Positions 24,854 to 36,456 of a stretch of 64,000 nucleotides of DNA are shown one piece after another. The position numbers and the translations under genes were made by a program. The notes under the pieces are model-generated. The model saw only the letters and a program-made list of their open reading frames with translations, ran no database searches and was not told the DNA's origin. Position 1 is the stretch's first letter. Each line of letters begins with the position of its first letter. The stretch covers positions 12,106-76,105 of the forward strand of contig CAZIRF010000011.1 in NCBI GenBank assembly GCA_964541755.1, read 5' to 3'. The DNA is from CAZIRF01 sp964541755 (lineage in GTDB: Bacteria > Spirochaetota > Spirochaetia > Treponematales > Breznakiellaceae).

Positions 24854-26584
24854 ATGACGCCAGAAGCCCCCCGGCCGGTTCCAGCCCGCCGGGGGTTTTC
24901 CCTTCACTACCGCAATACACAACTTCTATCCAAAATTGATCCGCTTCATCAAGCGGAACGCATTGTCGCCAGCCTTGATTCGCGCCCGCAAAATCTCTAT
25001 TTCTGTCCATCGCCCCTTTTGGGCTATGGACTTGAACAACTGCTCGCACGCACCCACTCCTCAAGCGCCATACTCTGTGTGGAAAGCGATCCCCAACTCC
25101 ACAAACTCTCTCGGGAAGCCCTCTTGCCCCTCCTCGACGCCAACCCGTCGCGAATTGCCCTGGCCCCGCCGGACATCACCACACCGGAAGAGATCCTGGC
25201 CTTTCTCGAATCAATCTGGCCTCCACGTCGCTTTCGGCGCGTTATCAGTCTAAAAACCAATCGGGGCTGGTCTTTGGACAGTGCACGATACACGGCACTT
25301 GAGGAAACCGTGCGCACACATATCTACCAAGCCTGGCAGAATACCATCACCCTCTTGCGTTTGGGGCAGCGCTATACGAGCAACCTCATCCGCAATCTGC
25401 CCCTTATTTCGGTGGTCCCGGCACTTTCCTCAACGGCAGTCGGAACGCGGGACATCCTCGCACTCGGGGCTGGTCCGGGTTTGGATGCCCTCCTTGACCA
25501 GCTCCAAGCCGAGCATCCCGCCTTTGGTGATCCCACAAAACGTCACTTTTCGATTTTCTGTGTCGATACCGCTCTACGGCCACTCCTCGAACGCGGTATA
25601 CGCCCGGATGCCGTCCTCGCCCTCGAAGCCCAATATTGGAACCTCCTGGACTTTATCGGCACCGGCACCCTTCCCCTCATCCTCGATCTGGCCTCCCACT
25701 ATGCAACGTGGCGCGTATGTACAAAGGATACCCCGCCGCTCACCGCTGCCCCGCAAGCCCTCGTCTCGACACAGTGGGCCCCCTTACAGCTCTTCACCCG
25801 ACTCGAAGGGGCGGGACTCCTCCCCTCAAAAATCCCCCCCCTGGGATCTGTCGGGCTCAGCCTCGTCCAACTCGCCCTCACGCTTACTCGAGGCAGGGTC
25901 ATCATCGCGGGACTCGATTTCGCCTTTAGTGCCGACAGCTTCCACGCAAAAGGGACTTCCCATGGCCTCATGCATGAATCCTCGACAAATCGACTCACGA
26001 GCCTCTTTCGTGCCGAACGGGCCTTTCGACAGGGGGTTCACCACCATCCCGACAAGAACGGCTTCCCCATCCTGAGTGATCCTGCCCTCGAAGGCTACCG
26101 AAACCTCTTCAAAAGCCACTTTGCCCATGAAAACCGGATACTGGATGCAGGAGAAAAAGGTCTCGATTTGGGGATTCCACGGGTCAGCGGCCACGAAGCA
26201 GGGGCAATCCTCTTCGAAGAGAAGAATTTTTATACTGATAGTTTTCTCTGCGCCCAGGAGAGTGGACGGCCCGTACGGCCAAAGGCGGCATGGGACACTA
26301 TCCACTCCTTTATACTAACAGAGCAGCGAGCCCTCGAGGACTTGCGCGACATCCTCACCGGCCAAAGAGCGCTCAAACAGGACGAGCTGGTCGCGCACAT
26401 CGACGCACTCGACTACCTGTGGGCCCACTTTGCCGAATACCAGGGCACCCGAAGCAGCGCCGAACTGGCAAGTGACCAAAGTTTTCTCAAGCGCCTTCGC
26501 GCCGGCATCGATCGCAATCTTAAAGACTGGATGATCGCCGCTCGAAGTCTTGAAGCCCTCAAACCAGTCGCAAACGGCGAGTAA
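24854..26584 (+). CDS. DUF115 / MptE-like motility-associated factor (Maf) family protein
   Basis: A 576-residue cytoplasmic protein. The central part carries RDILALGAGPGLDALLDQL, DTALRPLLERGIRPDAVLALE and GRVIIAGLDFAFSADSFHAKGTSH, the pattern of the DUF115 (6-hydroxymethylpterin pyrophosphokinase MptE-like) domain found in Maf glycosyltransferases. In motile bacteria Maf proteins transfer sugars such as pseudaminic acid onto flagellin, and spirochaetes carry related genes. No flagellar gene is in the window, so this role is inferred. It follows the PPIase-like gene by 4 bp, probably in one operon. Confidence 0.8.
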   Translation: MTPEAPRPVPARRGFSLHYRNTQLLSKIDPLHQAERIVASLDSRPQNLYFCPSPLLGYGLEQLLARTHSSSAILCVESDPQLHKLSREALLPLLDANPSRIALAPPDITTPEEILAFLESIWPPRRFRRVISLKTNRGWSLDSARYTALEETVRTHIYQAWQNTITLLRLGQRYTSNLIRNLPLISVVPALSSTAVGTRDILALGAGPGLDALLDQLQAEHPAFGDPTKRHFSIFCVDTALRPLLERGIRPDAVLALEAQYWNLLDFIGTGTLPLILDLASHYATWRVCTKDTPPLTAAPQALVSTQWAPLQLFTRLEGAGLLPSKIPPLGSVGLSLVQLALTLTRGRVIIAGLDFAFSADSFHAKGTSHGLMHESSTNRLTSLFRAERAFRQGVHHHPDKNGFPILSDPALEGYRNLFKSHFAHENRILDAGEKGLDLGIPRVSGHEAGAILFEEKNFYTDSFLCAQESGRPVRPKAAWDTIHSFILTEQRALEDLRDILTGQRALKQDELVAHIDALDYLWAHFAEYQGTRSSAELASDQSFLKRLRAGIDRNLKDWMIAARSLEALKPVANGE

Positions 26585-26596
26585 GATCGTGCGGTA

Positions 26597-28402
26597 TCAG
26601 TCTTCGCCCGTCTTGAGAACGGCAAGAAAGGCCGACTGTGGAAGTTCCACGTCACCCACCATCTTCATGCGCTTTTTACCCTCTTTCTGCTTTTCGAGGA
26701 GCTTGCGCTTTCGGGAGATATCCCCACCATAACACTTTGCCAGGACGTCCTTGCGCAGGGCATTGACTGTTTCACGGGCAATAACATTACTGCCAATAGC
26801 CCCTTGGATAGGGATCTTGAACTGTTGTCGGGGAATTTCCTCTTGGAGGCGCTCACAAACCTTTTTGGCTCGCTCATAAGCACTCCCCTTGAAAACCAGC
26901 TGCGAAAGGGCGTCAACCGGCTTCCCGTTAAGGAGGATGTCGAGTTTGGCGAGTTCGGTTCGTTTGAATTCGGTTATATCGTAATCGAAAGAAGCGTAGC
27001 CGCGACTTATGCTCTTCAAGCGATCGTAAAAGTCATAGAGGACCTCTGCAAGGGGCATATCAAAGACAATTTCAACCCGTTTCTCGTCGAGGTAGGTCAT
27101 ACTCGTCTGCACCCCGCGCTTTTCCATACACAGAGTCATGATGTTTCCCAGGTAGGTCGTGGGTGTTATGATGGCAGCCCGAATGTAGGGTTCCTCGGCC
27201 GATTCTATCTTTCCCTCGTCCGGGTAGTCGGCGGGATTGTCCACCATGATTTCTTCACCGGTTTTAAGATAGACCTTGTATCGTACCGAGGGCGCCGTAA
27301 ATATAATGGACTGATCAAACTCGCGCTCAAGCCGCTCCTGTACGACTTCCAAGTGAAGCAATCCCAAAAATCCGCAGCGAAACCCAAAGCCCAAGGCCAG
27401 GGATGAATCTTTTTCATAGACGAGAGAAGCATCATTGAGCTTGAGCTTTTCGAGACTCGTGCGCAACTCATCGTAATCATTGGAATCAAGGGGATAAATG
27501 GATGAATAAACGACCGGCTTTACCTCACGAAAGCCTTCAAGGGGTTTTTCACAGGGGCGGTCAACGGCCGTAACGGTGTCGCCAACGCGAACATCGCTAA
27601 CCGTCTTTATACCGGCGACAATATACCCAACCTGCCCGGCGTGAAGTTCTTCCTTATCGATAAGGGCAATCTGGAAAATGCCAATCTTTTCGACCTCGTA
27701 CTCTGCGTCGGAATTCATGAAGCGAATATTCTGACCTTTGCGAATCGTCCCCTGGAAGACACGCAGGTGAACTATAACCCCACGATAGGGGTCGTAATGG
27801 CAATCAAAGATAAGAGCCTGCAGGGGGTCTTCGTGATTCAGGCTGGGGGCGGGTATTCGGGTAATAATCGCCTCAAAGAGCTCGTCGATCCCCGTCCCCT
27901 GTTTGGCAGAGACCAAAAGCGCCGTATCACCATCGAGACCAAGATCATGGTCTATTTGCTTTTTGGCCATGTCGATATCTGCAGCGGGCATATCGATTTT
28001 ATTGATAACCGGAATTATTTCCAGGTCGTGTTCAAGGGCCAAGTACATATTGGAGAGGGTCTGGGCCTCAACCCCCTGGGTGGCGTCCACTAGCAGGAGC
28101 GCGCCCTCGCAGGAAGATATTGCACGAGACACTTCATAGGTAAAGTCCACATGACCAGGGGTATCGACAAAATTGAGCTGATACTCGATTCCATCATGAG
28201 CCAGATAGGGGATGGTAACCGCCTGACTCTTGATGGTAATACCCCGTTCACGTTCAATATCCATGCTGTCAAGAAGTTGATTCTTGAAATCCCGATCTGT
28301 AACAATGCGGGCCTTCTGGATAAGGCGATCGGCAAGGGTGGACTTGCCGTGGTCAATATGGGCGATGATGCAAAAATTGCGTATGCGCGCGCGCTCAATC
28401 AT
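26597..28402 (-). CDS. lepA: Elongation factor 4 (LepA), ribosome back-translocating GTPase
   Basis: A 601-residue GTPase of standard LepA length. G1 is NFCIIAHIDHGKSTLADRLI, G2/G3 are RERGITIKSQAV and NFVDTPGHVDF, and G4 is PVINKIDMPAAD. The LepA-specific C-terminal domain ends KCYGGDISRKRKLLEKQKEGKKRMK. It binds the ribosome and relieves stalled or mistranslocated states. It converges on the DUF115 gene 12 bp away with no obvious terminator between. The start has no strong ribosome site but matches the family N-terminus (ERARIRNFCIIAHIDH). Confidence 0.97.
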   Translation of the reverse strand: MIERARIRNFCIIAHIDHGKSTLADRLIQKARIVTDRDFKNQLLDSMDIERERGITIKSQAVTIPYLAHDGIEYQLNFVDTPGHVDFTYEVSRAISSCEGALLLVDATQGVEAQTLSNMYLALEHDLEIIPVINKIDMPAADIDMAKKQIDHDLGLDGDTALLVSAKQGTGIDELFEAIITRIPAPSLNHEDPLQALIFDCHYDPYRGVIVHLRVFQGTIRKGQNIRFMNSDAEYEVEKIGIFQIALIDKEELHAGQVGYIVAGIKTVSDVRVGDTVTAVDRPCEKPLEGFREVKPVVYSSIYPLDSNDYDELRTSLEKLKLNDASLVYEKDSSLALGFGFRCGFLGLLHLEVVQERLEREFDQSIIFTAPSVRYKVYLKTGEEIMVDNPADYPDEGKIESAEEPYIRAAIITPTTYLGNIMTLCMEKRGVQTSMTYLDEKRVEIVFDMPLAEVLYDFYDRLKSISRGYASFDYDITEFKRTELAKLDILLNGKPVDALSQLVFKGSAYERAKKVCERLQEEIPRQQFKIPIQGAIGSNVIARETVNALRKDVLAKCYGGDISRKRKLLEKQKEGKKRMKMVGDVELPQSAFLAVLKTGED

Positions 28403-28439
28403 ATGCGGACTATACCGGATAATTGCAAGTCAAACAAGG

Positions 28440-30311
28440 CTACAGGGCAGTGAGGGCCTCCATCAGCTGCACCTGTGTAAATGGCTTCTGAATAAAGCGA
28501 CTCCATTGCCGTGCTTCGATTTCCCGTTCGACATTGGCATCGTGGTACCCGGACATAAACAGAACCTTGAGATCCTTGTGCATGGCATGAAGGCGATCGG
28601 CCAACTCATACCCGTTCATGCGGGGCATGACCACATCCGTAAGCAACATGAAGTTTTTCTCGCGTTCGGCAATAATAATTGCCTCGCCCGGGTTGGCGGC
28701 CTCATGAACCGTGTAGCCACTCTTGCTCAAAATACGAGAGAGCAGATTGCGCAGATAGTCATCATCCTCTGCAATAAGGATGGCACCCCCCTGCCCTTCG
28801 GATATCCGCTCAACTGCTATTTTTTCGACAATCGATTCGAGTTTCCCGCTGGCTATCGGGAGGTAGATGAAAAAACTCGTTCCTTTACCCTTGTCGGACT
28901 CGACCGAAATACGCCCCCCATGGCGGTTTACGATGGCATACACGGTGGACAGCCCCATCCCCGTTCCCTTCTCGACCCCTTTGGTGGTAAAGAATGGTTC
29001 GAAAATACGTTGCAGGTGCTCATGCTCAATCCCGGCGCCGTTATCACGCACCGCAAGGACAAACCAATCCCCCTTGGGTATGTTGTGCGAACTCGCTCCG
29101 CCGTCGGAATGGTAATTCCAGGTCTCTATGGTTATGACCCCGTTCTCTTCAATTGCGTCCTTTGCATTTACAACCAGGTTGATAATCACCTGCTCGAATT
29201 GTCCTTGATCAATGGAGACATTCGGTTTTTTGGCTTCGGTATAATATTTTATACTGATAGTTTCACTCACCAGACGGCGCAGCATCTTTTCCATATCCAT
29301 GACAGCGACATTACCGTCGACAAGCTTGGGTTCAAATGCCTGTTTGCGGGAAAAGGTAAGGAGCTGGCGGGTAAGATTAACGGCTTTTTTGGCGGCCGTC
29401 TGAATACCATTGAGTTCCTCGACCAGACGATTGTCGTCCGGGATATCTTCGGCCATCAGGTTGCAATACCCCATTATGGCAGTGATGATGTTGTTGAAAT
29501 CATGGGCGATGCCGCCTGCAAGCCGCCCGATGGCTTCCATCTTCTGTGCCTGTTGCAGCTGTTGCTCGAGCTCCCGGCGAATACTCACATCGACGAGCGA
29601 CCAGCGTAGTTCAACGGGGTTTCCGCTGTTGTCATTGAAACGGGATGTCGTCGCCAATGTGTAGACGGGACTTCCGTCAAGGCGCAAAAGCGTCCACTCC
29701 TCGGCCCCGTGAGGGGTTCCACCCAAAGCCCTGGCGAGCGCATCAGATCCGGCCAGGCGATCGGCAAACATGTCGGAGAGGCGCTTCCCGGCAAGAAGCT
29801 TGGAGTCTTTTGCACCGAGCATATGGATAAAGGCCTGATTGTACTGGCGTATTACCCCTTGGGTATCGGTAGTGACATTCGCGTTCGGTGCATTTTCAAA
29901 GAGGCTGCGATACCGCTCTTCGCTCGTTCGCAGGCGTGTTTCCAAATTATGCCGATACAGGGCTATATCAATGATTGTACGGAGTTCACGCTCTTCAAAG
30001 GGCTTTAGAAGGTAGCCGAAGGGCTGGCTGTCACGTGCACGGGCAATGGTTGCCTCATCATTGAATGCCGTAAGGAGCACAACGGGAATACAAAAACGCT
30101 CATATATGGCACGGGAGGACTCGATGCCATCCAGTGTTCCCTTGAGACGAATATCCATGAGCACAAGATCCGGTGGAAGTGATTCACACATAGCGATGGC
30201 TTCCTCACCACTGGACACGAGGCCCACGACTTCGTGTTCAAAGAGTTCCACCTGGCGCTTTATATCCAGCGCGACAATTTGCTCATCTTCACAAACCAGT
30301 ATTCGTGCCAT
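28440..30311 (-). CDS. Hybrid sensor kinase: receiver-PAS-histidine kinase-receiver
   Basis: A 623-residue soluble signalling protein. The N-terminal receiver (1-120) has [10 protein letters not shown], phosphorylatable aspartate in [11 protein letters not shown] and [12 protein letters not shown] domain covers about 125-245. The kinase core has [19 protein letters not shown] with the His near 270, and the ATPase has [14 protein letters not shown] and [24 protein letters not shown]-terminal receiver (about 505-623) has [11 protein letters not shown] and [14 protein letters not shown]. It has no membrane segment, so the signal is internal or comes from the upstream receiver. It is the last gene of the long che-like operon. 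Confidence 0.93.
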   Translation of the reverse strand: MARILVCEDEQIVALDIKRQVELFEHEVVGLVSSGEEAIAMCESLPPDLVLMDIRLKGTLDGIESSRAIYERFCIPVVLLTAFNDEATIARARDSQPFGYLLKPFEERELRTIIDIALYRHNLETRLRTSEERYRSLFENAPNANVTTDTQGVIRQYNQAFIHMLGAKDSKLLAGKRLSDMFADRLAGSDALARALGGTPHGAEEWTLLRLDGSPVYTLATTSRFNDNSGNPVELRWSLVDVSIRRELEQQLQQAQKMEAIGRLAGGIAHDFNNIITAIMGYCNLMAEDIPDDNRLVEELNGIQTAAKKAVNLTRQLLTFSRKQAFEPKLVDGNVAVMDMEKMLRRLVSETISIKYYTEAKKPNVSIDQGQFEQVIINLVVNAKDAIEENGVITIETWNYHSDGGASSHNIPKGDWFVLAVRDNGAGIEHEHLQRIFEPFFTTKGVEKGTGMGLSTVYAIVNRHGGRISVESDKGKGTSFFIYLPIASGKLESIVEKIAVERISEGQGGAILIAEDDDYLRNLLSRILSKSGYTVHEAANPGEAIIIAEREKNFMLLTDVVMPRMNGYELADRLHAMHKDLKVLFMSGYHDANVEREIEARQWSRFIQKPFTQVQLMEALTAL

Positions 30312-30323
30312 CCGGTATCTCTG

Positions 30324-30725
30324 TCAGTCCTTTTTGAAGCCGAGCCGGGCAAGCTCTTGCCGCAATTTTTCCACATCTACCGGTTTTACCAGATAGCCGG
30401 TAGCCCCGCCGGTATTGTACGCCTCGATAACGTTCTTGGGATCCTCCATGACGGTTGTCATGATCACCTTTACCTCATCAACACTCTTTATACCCATGCG
30501 TGATTCAAGGGCCCGAATACGCTTCAAGGCCTCCTGTCCATCGACATTGGGCATCATGATATCCATGAATATTACATCATAGGGCCTGGACTCTTCCCAT
30601 GCAAACGAAAAAGCAGTCACGGCCTCTTCTCCATCTATAACGACATCAACCTCGCCATAGTTTTCCAAGAGGCGTTGCATCATCCTGCGAGAAGCAAAAT
30701 CATCTTCCACAATCAGAGCTCTCAT
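30324..30725 (-). CDS. Single-domain response regulator
   Basis: A 133-residue stand-alone receiver with VEDDFASRRMMQRLL, the phosphorylated aspartate in YDVIFMDIMMPNVDGQEAL, MTTV, and the conserved lysine in GYLVKPVDVEKL. It has no output domain, so it acts like CheY or as a phospho-shuttle between the flanking kinases. Its ATG overlaps the stop of the upstream 956-residue kinase gene by 4 bp, so the two are translationally coupled. Confidence 0.93.
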   Translation of the reverse strand: MRALIVEDDFASRRMMQRLLENYGEVDVVIDGEEAVTAFSFAWEESRPYDVIFMDIMMPNVDGQEALKRIRALESRMGIKSVDEVKVIMTTVMEDPKNVIEAYNTGGATGYLVKPVDVEKLRQELARLGFKKD

Positions 30726-33592
30726 GCGTCTCCTCCTCTAATGGTTCCATCACAGAGTGCCGACAAATATGTCGGATCGCTATCAGCTTTGCTTGGCACG
30801 TCCTGCTCCTCCCTTTGTATGCGGGTATGGAGTTCTTCCAAATCCCCAAATTCATGCTCTACCATTTCAAAATCGCGGCGGCGTAGCGCCAGCAACATCT
30901 TGAAAAAGCGACGGGACAGGGCGGCAGAACCCGATTCAACGAGTTCTCTGCGGTAACGCCCCAGCTCCTGCTCAAAACGGGGAACCTCTCGCTGTATGGA
31001 CTCGTTGAAATTCTTCATGAAGGTGCAAAAAATGATAAGGATACGTGGTTTTTCATGCAATTCCCGGTAGCATACGTCGATGTCGCTGGCTTGTTCTTCG
31101 GTGACAATCGATCGTTCCCCATTTACCACTTCCCCTACAGGAAGCGACTCGCCGGTATCTTCGCTCTCAATCAGGGGTGTTTCTTGGAATCCGGCCTCTC
31201 TCTTGGCCATATTGCTCGCGGTCAAAGCCATAAAAGAGGGCGCATGTCCCAGGACAGATAGAGAAGAAGCAACCGAATCGGAAACACCATCCCGAACCTG
31301 ACGCAGTAACGAAAGAAACTCGTTACGCCGGGGTGGCTTGAAAATAAAATGGACCGGAGCGGGGAGTTCGCGCCATCCGTGATCGGTGTTGCTCCCCAAA
31401 GAACAGAGAACGACAAAAGAGCGAATTTTCGCCAAACGGGATTTCCCCATCGCTTCTGCAAAGAGAACATCCCGATCCGAGAGGGCATCATCAAGACAGA
31501 CCAGCTGTGGTGCCACGCTCCCCCTTCCGAGAGCCTTCATAAAACGATGTATATCCTGATAAAAACTGGCCGGAATGCTCCAGGCATTACAGAGCCTTGA
31601 GTACATGGCACGAGCACGCTCCGACCCGCCCACAAAGGCAAGTGGAAGTTCGGCCAAATCTTCTTGAGGCGAGACCGCCGGCAAGCCCGATTCCACCGGC
31701 GAAAGAGGAAGCTGTACCGAAAAAGAAGAACCTTCCCCCGGGGTGCTCTCCACCTCTACCTCGCCGCCCAAGAGATCCACCAAAGATTTCACAATGGCAA
31801 GTCCCAGCCCGGTCCCCCCGCCCATACGCGTACTGGACCCGTCCAATTGGGTGAATTTGTCCCAGATATGGGACAGACGATCTTCTGGAATTCCGCTCCC
31901 CGAATCACACACATTGATATTGTAGATAAAGCCGTCATTACTTTGCGCACAGGAAAGGGAAAGCAAGACATAACCGTGATCGGTAAATTTTATGGCATTT
32001 GCCAAGAGATTGATGACGATTTGACGAATACGGTGTGGATCGCCCATAACCAGTGATGGGCAATCCGGTTCATACAGGTACGAGAGCTCAAGGCCTTTCC
32101 GCCAGGATTGAACAGACACACTTTCAATACAATCGTGTAGAAGATCAATCATGTCGAATTGATAGGAACGAACATCCATTTTGCTCGCTTCAATCTTGGA
32201 ATAATCAAGTATGGAATTGATGAGAAACAAGAGATTCTCTGCCGAATGTCGCGCTATTGAAAGGTACTCCAACTGCTCATCTGCCGAGGAGTGCCCTGTC
32301 TGGGCATTTTCCCGGGCAAGCTCCACCATACCGATAATACTGTTGAGGGGGGTACGCAATTCATGCGTCATGTTTGAAAGGAATTCGCTCTTTGCCCTAC
32401 TCGTTTCCTCTGCCAGAATACGAGCCTTGACCAGAGATGCTTCATATTCCTTTTCGGCACTCACATCCCGCTCCATAAGCACGAGCTCGGATTCAAGGGT
32501 ATCCGGTCGCGGGACGACAAAAAGCGAAGAGGCGACATGAACACGCCGATTGTTTTTCTTCTTGCGAAAACTCTCGAATGAGATACTGGCCCCGACCACT
32601 GCATCACCGGCACTCAATGCCGAATCTATTTTTTCGAGCATCTTTTGGCGCACCGCTCTGCCGGGCAACAGTTTTTCCAGACTCTCTCCCAAGATCTGCT
32701 CCGGGGTATAGCCATAGAGGCGTTCAGCCCCACCGTTCCAGGAGATAATGCGCAAATCCCTGTCAAAGGCCAAGATGGCGTCATTACTGTTTGCAAGGAC
32801 ACTCGCGAGGCGGTACCGTACTCGCTGCGCCATAACAACATCACTGATATCGCGAATTGAATAAACCGTCCCCTCCAAAAGGCGATTGGCCGGAGCCTTT
32901 ATGGGGGCAGCCATGAGCTCTACCGGGATGGAAGCATTGGCACTTTCCATAAGTTTCCAATTTCCCCGCGAAGCGTGTCCGGTGTGTTCGAGACGCATTT
33001 TTTCCAAAAATGGATCATCGTGGAAACTGCAGAATTCGGCTAGCGAACGCGAGACCAGATGTTCTTCGGGGGTGCCCAAGAGTTTCGCAGCAGCATGATT
33101 CGAAAAGACAATGCACCCCTGTTCGTCGACAGCAACGAGGGCATCGGAGATGGCATTGAGAGAACCGTTAAGCCAGTCGCGGCTGTTGCGTAATGCGTGC
33201 TCGGTGCGGTACTTGTAGAGGGCCATCTCGATGGAGATGAGGACTTCCCGCTCTTGGAAGGGTTTGAGTACGTAGCCGAACGCCTCGGTTTCCTTGGCCC
33301 GCGCAAGGGTCCGCTCATCGGCAAAAGCGGTTATGAATATGATGGGAACATCACGCTCTTCATGGACAAGATCTGCCGCACGCAAACCGTCCATATCGCC
33401 ACGGAGCTTTATGTCCATCAGTATGATATCCGGATTGGTCGAGCGTGTTTTCTCCACCGCCTCGAGACCTGTCGCGGCGATACCCGTTACCGTGTACCCC
33501 AGCGAAGAGAGGCGGTTTTTCATATCCAGGGCGACTATGCTCTCGTCTTCAACGACAAGGACACGTACCGACCCATCAGCGTGTACCGGCAA
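30722..33592 (-). CDS. Hybrid sensor kinase: receiver-PAS-PAS-histidine kinase with degenerate receiver
   Basis: A 956-residue soluble protein. It has a receiver (1-125: [31 protein letters not shown]), two PAS domains (about 130-385), a HisKA domain with [18 protein letters not shown] (His near 409) and an ATPase ([23 protein letters not shown]). Region 660-790 looks like a receiver that has lost its acidic pocket ([38 protein letters not shown]). The last 165 residues are helical and charged, with no recognised domain. The likely start is a TTG directly after the cheW stop codon, with AGGAG 7 bp upstream. Operon context ties it to CheA/CheW. Confidence 0.9.
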   Translation of the reverse strand: MPVHADGSVRVLVVEDESIVALDMKNRLSSLGYTVTGIAATGLEAVEKTRSTNPDIILMDIKLRGDMDGLRAADLVHEERDVPIIFITAFADERTLARAKETEAFGYVLKPFQEREVLISIEMALYKYRTEHALRNSRDWLNGSLNAISDALVAVDEQGCIVFSNHAAAKLLGTPEEHLVSRSLAEFCSFHDDPFLEKMRLEHTGHASRGNWKLMESANASIPVELMAAPIKAPANRLLEGTVYSIRDISDVVMAQRVRYRLASVLANSNDAILAFDRDLRIISWNGGAERLYGYTPEQILGESLEKLLPGRAVRQKMLEKIDSALSAGDAVVGASISFESFRKKKNNRRVHVASSLFVVPRPDTLESELVLMERDVSAEKEYEASLVKARILAEETSRAKSEFLSNMTHELRTPLNSIIGMVELARENAQTGHSSADEQLEYLSIARHSAENLLFLINSILDYSKIEASKMDVRSYQFDMIDLLHDCIESVSVQSWRKGLELSYLYEPDCPSLVMGDPHRIRQIVINLLANAIKFTDHGYVLLSLSCAQSNDGFIYNINVCDSGSGIPEDRLSHIWDKFTQLDGSSTRMGGGTGLGLAIVKSLVDLLGGEVEVESTPGEGSSFSVQLPLSPVESGLPAVSPQEDLAELPLAFVGGSERARAMYSRLCNAWSIPASFYQDIHRFMKALGRGSVAPQLVCLDDALSDRDVLFAEAMGKSRLAKIRSFVVLCSLGSNTDHGWRELPAPVHFIFKPPRRNEFLSLLRQVRDGVSDSVASSLSVLGHAPSFMALTASNMAKREAGFQETPLIESEDTGESLPVGEVVNGERSIVTEEQASDIDVCYRELHEKPRILIIFCTFMKNFNESIQREVPRFEQELGRYRRELVESGSAALSRRFFKMLLALRRRDFEMVEHEFGDLEELHTRIQREEQDVPSKADSDPTYLSALCDGTIRGGDA

Positions 33593-34057
33593 TTATCGCT
33601 CCTCTACTCGCGAATATGCGCTGGCCAGAGCCTGTTCGAGCTTCAAGAGTATGATAAATCGTCCCGCATGTTTTGCTATACCGGCAATAAATCGATCGTC
33701 AACACTCGTCCCCCAGGAAGGGGCTTCCTCGATAATCGCGGCATCCAAAGTCAAGACCTCTTGCACTTCGTCGGCAAGGACTCCCGCAGTAAGCTTTTCC
33801 CCGTCAAACATGATTTCGGTGACAATGACAGAGCGTTCCTCCTGCAAATCAGAGGAAGGAAGCCCAAAGAGCACCCGCAAATCAACGACGGGTATAACAC
33901 TCCCGCGATGGTTCACCACCCCTCGCACGTACTCCGGGGCTCTGGGGACACGCGTAACAAGCGGCATCTCAAGGACCACTTCGACATCGATGACCGGTAT
34001 CGCATAGCGTTCCCCGTCAATATCAAAACTCAAGAATTGTCCCTGATCTCCATCCAT
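33593..34057 (-). CDS. cheW: CheW-family scaffold protein
   Basis: About 154 residues of the CheW fold: QFLSFDIDGERYAIPVIDVEVVLEM, RVPRAPEYVRGVVNHRGSVIPVVDLRVLFGLP and GVLADEVQEVLTLD. CheW links chemoreceptors to CheA. The open frame begins with an upstream TTG lacking a ribosome site; GGGAGG before the ATG at 34057 marks the likelier start. The gene lies between cheY and a hybrid kinase, separated from the latter by zero bases. No receptor is encoded in this operon. Confidence 0.92.
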   Translation of the reverse strand: MDGDQGQFLSFDIDGERYAIPVIDVEVVLEMPLVTRVPRAPEYVRGVVNHRGSVIPVVDLRVLFGLPSSDLQEERSVIVTEIMFDGEKLTAGVLADEVQEVLTLDAAIIEEAPSWGTSVDDRFIAGIAKHAGRFIILLKLEQALASAYSRVEER

Positions 34058-34099
34058 GGATCCTCCCGTAACGACCGGTGTTTGCAATACAAAACCTGT

Positions 34100-34468
34100 T
34101 TATCCGGCAACTTTTTTAACAACTCCCAGCAGTTTTTCCGCACTGAAGGGTTTGACTATCCACCCGGTGGCCCCCGCTTCCTTGCCCTCGTTCATTTTGG
34201 AGCCCTGACTTTCTGTTGTCAGGACAATAATGGGAGTGAATTTACGCGAATCATCCTCGCGCACCTTTCGAATAAAGGTGATGCCATCCATATTGGGCAT
34301 GTTCACATCGGTAATGATGAGGTCACAGCTGGCCATACCCCCAAGAACCTTGAGGCCATCCATGCCATCCACTGCTTCCACAACCTCATAGCCACCCTGT
34401 TGAAGAACATATGTAATACTCTGGCGTATCGCCGCTGAATCATCCACTACCAAGACAGTCTTTCCCAT
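34100..34468 (-). CDS. cheY: CheY-like response regulator
   Basis: A 122-residue single receiver with VVDDSAAIRQSI (acidic pocket), the phosphorylation site in DLIITDVNMPNMDGITFIRK, VLTTES and the lysine in GWIVKPFSAEKL. This is close to the classical chemotaxis CheY. It lies 42 bp before cheW and 39 bp after cheB. Whether it binds the flagellar switch or another target cannot be told from sequence. Confidence 0.93.
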   Translation of the reverse strand: MGKTVLVVDDSAAIRQSITYVLQQGGYEVVEAVDGMDGLKVLGGMASCDLIITDVNMPNMDGITFIRKVREDDSRKFTPIIVLTTESQGSKMNEGKEAGATGWIVKPFSAEKLLGVVKKVAG

Positions 34469-34507
34469 ATTCTCCTCCTGTTTCCATCCGATATATCAAG
34501 CAGATTA

Positions 34508-35596
34508 TCACATTTTTGCGCGCTTGAGGACTTCCGATGCAATCCGGGACAGTGGAACTACCTGATCAACACCGCCGGCCTTGATAGCCTCGTTGGGCAT
34601 CCCGAAAACCACACAACTCGCTTCATCCTGCGCTATCGTCCATGCGCCACCGTCGTGCATTTCGCGCATACCGCGCGAGCCGTCATCACCCATACCGGTC
34701 ATGATTACCCCTATCGCGTTTTTCCCCGCGTAACGAGCCGCGGAACGAAAGAGGACATCCACACTGGGTCGATGCCGACACACGAGTGGACCATCCTTGA
34801 CCTCAACATAATAGCGTGCCCCGGAGCGTTTGAGCAGGGTATGCCGATTACCCGGCGCAATAAGCACACGACCACGTATTACCGAATCATTGTCCTCTGC
34901 CTCCTTGACCGTTACCCGACACAGGCCATCGAGCCGGCGGGCAAACGCCGCGGTAAAATGCTCCGGCATATGTTGAACGATTACCGTACCGGGGGCATCC
35001 AGGGGAAGGGCCTCCAAGTACTCCCGAAGGGCCTCTGTTCCACCAGTGGAAGCCCCCACCACCACAATGCACTCGGTAGTCTCGAGACGATGTTCGCGAC
35101 TTCCCGGTTTGGGCAACATGACATCGGCCGTTAGTTTTGGAGCTGGCAGATGTGCGGACTGGGCAGACGCGGGGGAAATCTTCTTGAGTCGGGTCAATCG
35201 GGCTGCCTTGACAGCATCACAGATTGCCACCCGTGATTCTTCAAGAAATTGTTTGGTTCCCAATTTGGGTTTCTGAATGATTTCCACCGCACCGTACTCG
35301 AGGGCTTTGATGGCATTGTCACTGCCAGCCTCGGTCTTTGAGGAGCAAATCACCACCGGAATGGGCGTGGCACTGGTCATTATCTGCTTGAGAAAACTGA
35401 TGCCGTCCATACGGGGCATCTCGACATCGCTCACGATTACATCGGGCTTCTCGCTTTCCAACTTCTTGAGGGCAAAGAGGGGATCGGCTGCCACCGCCAT
35501 GACCTCGATGCCGCGATCGCTCTCGAGCACCTCCTTGAGGGTCTGGCGCACGACGGCCGAATCGTCGACAATCATCACACGAATCTTGCCGCTCAC
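34508..35596 (-). CDS. cheB: Chemotaxis response regulator / protein-glutamate methylesterase CheB
   Basis: A 362-residue CheB. The receiver has [16 protein letters not shown] and [19 protein letters not shown]. The methylesterase domain carries the catalytic serine in [16 protein letters not shown], the histidine in [17 protein letters not shown] and the aspartate in [15 protein letters not shown]. It removes methyl groups from chemoreceptors when phosphorylated by CheA. Its start overlaps the cheR stop by 4 bp. Confidence 0.96.
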   Translation of the reverse strand: MSGKIRVMIVDDSAVVRQTLKEVLESDRGIEVMAVAADPLFALKKLESEKPDVIVSDVEMPRMDGISFLKQIMTSATPIPVVICSSKTEAGSDNAIKALEYGAVEIIQKPKLGTKQFLEESRVAICDAVKAARLTRLKKISPASAQSAHLPAPKLTADVMLPKPGSREHRLETTECIVVVGASTGGTEALREYLEALPLDAPGTVIVQHMPEHFTAAFARRLDGLCRVTVKEAEDNDSVIRGRVLIAPGNRHTLLKRSGARYYVEVKDGPLVCRHRPSVDVLFRSAARYAGKNAIGVIMTGMGDDGSRGMREMHDGGAWTIAQDEASCVVFGMPNEAIKAGGVDQVVPLSRIASEVLKRAKM

Positions 35597-36456
35597 GGGC
35601 CCACCTCCTTTTGATACACCGTTGGCGCCACAGTACGAAGCGGGATATTCATACCGGTCATGGTCTCGGAGTGCCCCAAAAAGAGACAGCCCCCCGGACG
35701 CAATCGATCGTAAAACTTGCGTATCAAGCGCTCCTGGGTAACACGATCGAAATAAATAATGACATTACGACAAAAGATAACGTCGAAGAGCTCCCGGATA
35801 CCAAAATCATCATCCATGAAATTGAGTCGCTGAAACTGCACCCGGGCGCGCAATTCGGGACGAATCCGCACCAGATTCTTCGTGTGATCCCGACTGCGCA
35901 GGAGATAGCGCTTCTTGTAATCAAGGGGAACAGGCGCAAGCTTCTCCTCGTCGTATACCGCGTCAACCGCTGTTGACAGAACCTTTGTGGAAATATCGGT
36001 AGCAAATATTCCATAGGAAAAAGAGGAATTGATGCGCCGGTACTCCTCGACCACCATGGCCATGGTGTAGGGCTCTTCCCCCGTTGAACAGCCCGCCGAC
36101 CAGATGCGGAAGGGGTCCCGCCCCCCGCGCTGCGCGTGTTCGGGGAGTATCACGTTGAGCAAAAAATCGAAGTGATCAGCTTCGCGGAAAAAATCGGTCT
36201 TGTTGGTGGTAACCGCATCTATCATGTGGATAAGTTCTTGACGGGCCCCTTCTTCGCTGAACACATAGTCTACATACTCCGCAAATGTGGACAACCCGTG
36301 CAGCCGCAAGCGCCGCGAGAGCCGACTCTCCAACATGACCCGCTTGCTCTCGGGCATTTTTATGCCCAATTCGCGTTCGATGAACGTGCTCAAGCGTTTA
36401 AAATCGCGCTCAGTCATTCCGGCAGTCGTGCTTCCGGCGGTCAAAGCCTCTTCCAT
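35593..36456 (-). CDS. cheR: Chemotaxis protein methyltransferase CheR
   Basis: A 287-residue CheR. The N-terminal helical domain ([27 protein letters not shown]) precedes a SAM-binding domain with [46 protein letters not shown] and [13 protein letters not shown]. It methylates receptor glutamates. The start codon shares one base with the cheA stop (TGATG). With CheB it forms a full adaptation pair although no receptor is in the operon. Confidence 0.95.
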   Translation of the reverse strand: MEEALTAGSTTAGMTERDFKRLSTFIERELGIKMPESKRVMLESRLSRRLRLHGLSTFAEYVDYVFSEEGARQELIHMIDAVTTNKTDFFREADHFDFLLNVILPEHAQRGGRDPFRIWSAGCSTGEEPYTMAMVVEEYRRINSSFSYGIFATDISTKVLSTAVDAVYDEEKLAPVPLDYKKRYLLRSRDHTKNLVRIRPELRARVQFQRLNFMDDDFGIRELFDVIFCRNVIIYFDRVTQERLIRKFYDRLRPGGCLFLGHSETMTGMNIPLRTVAPTVYQKEVGP

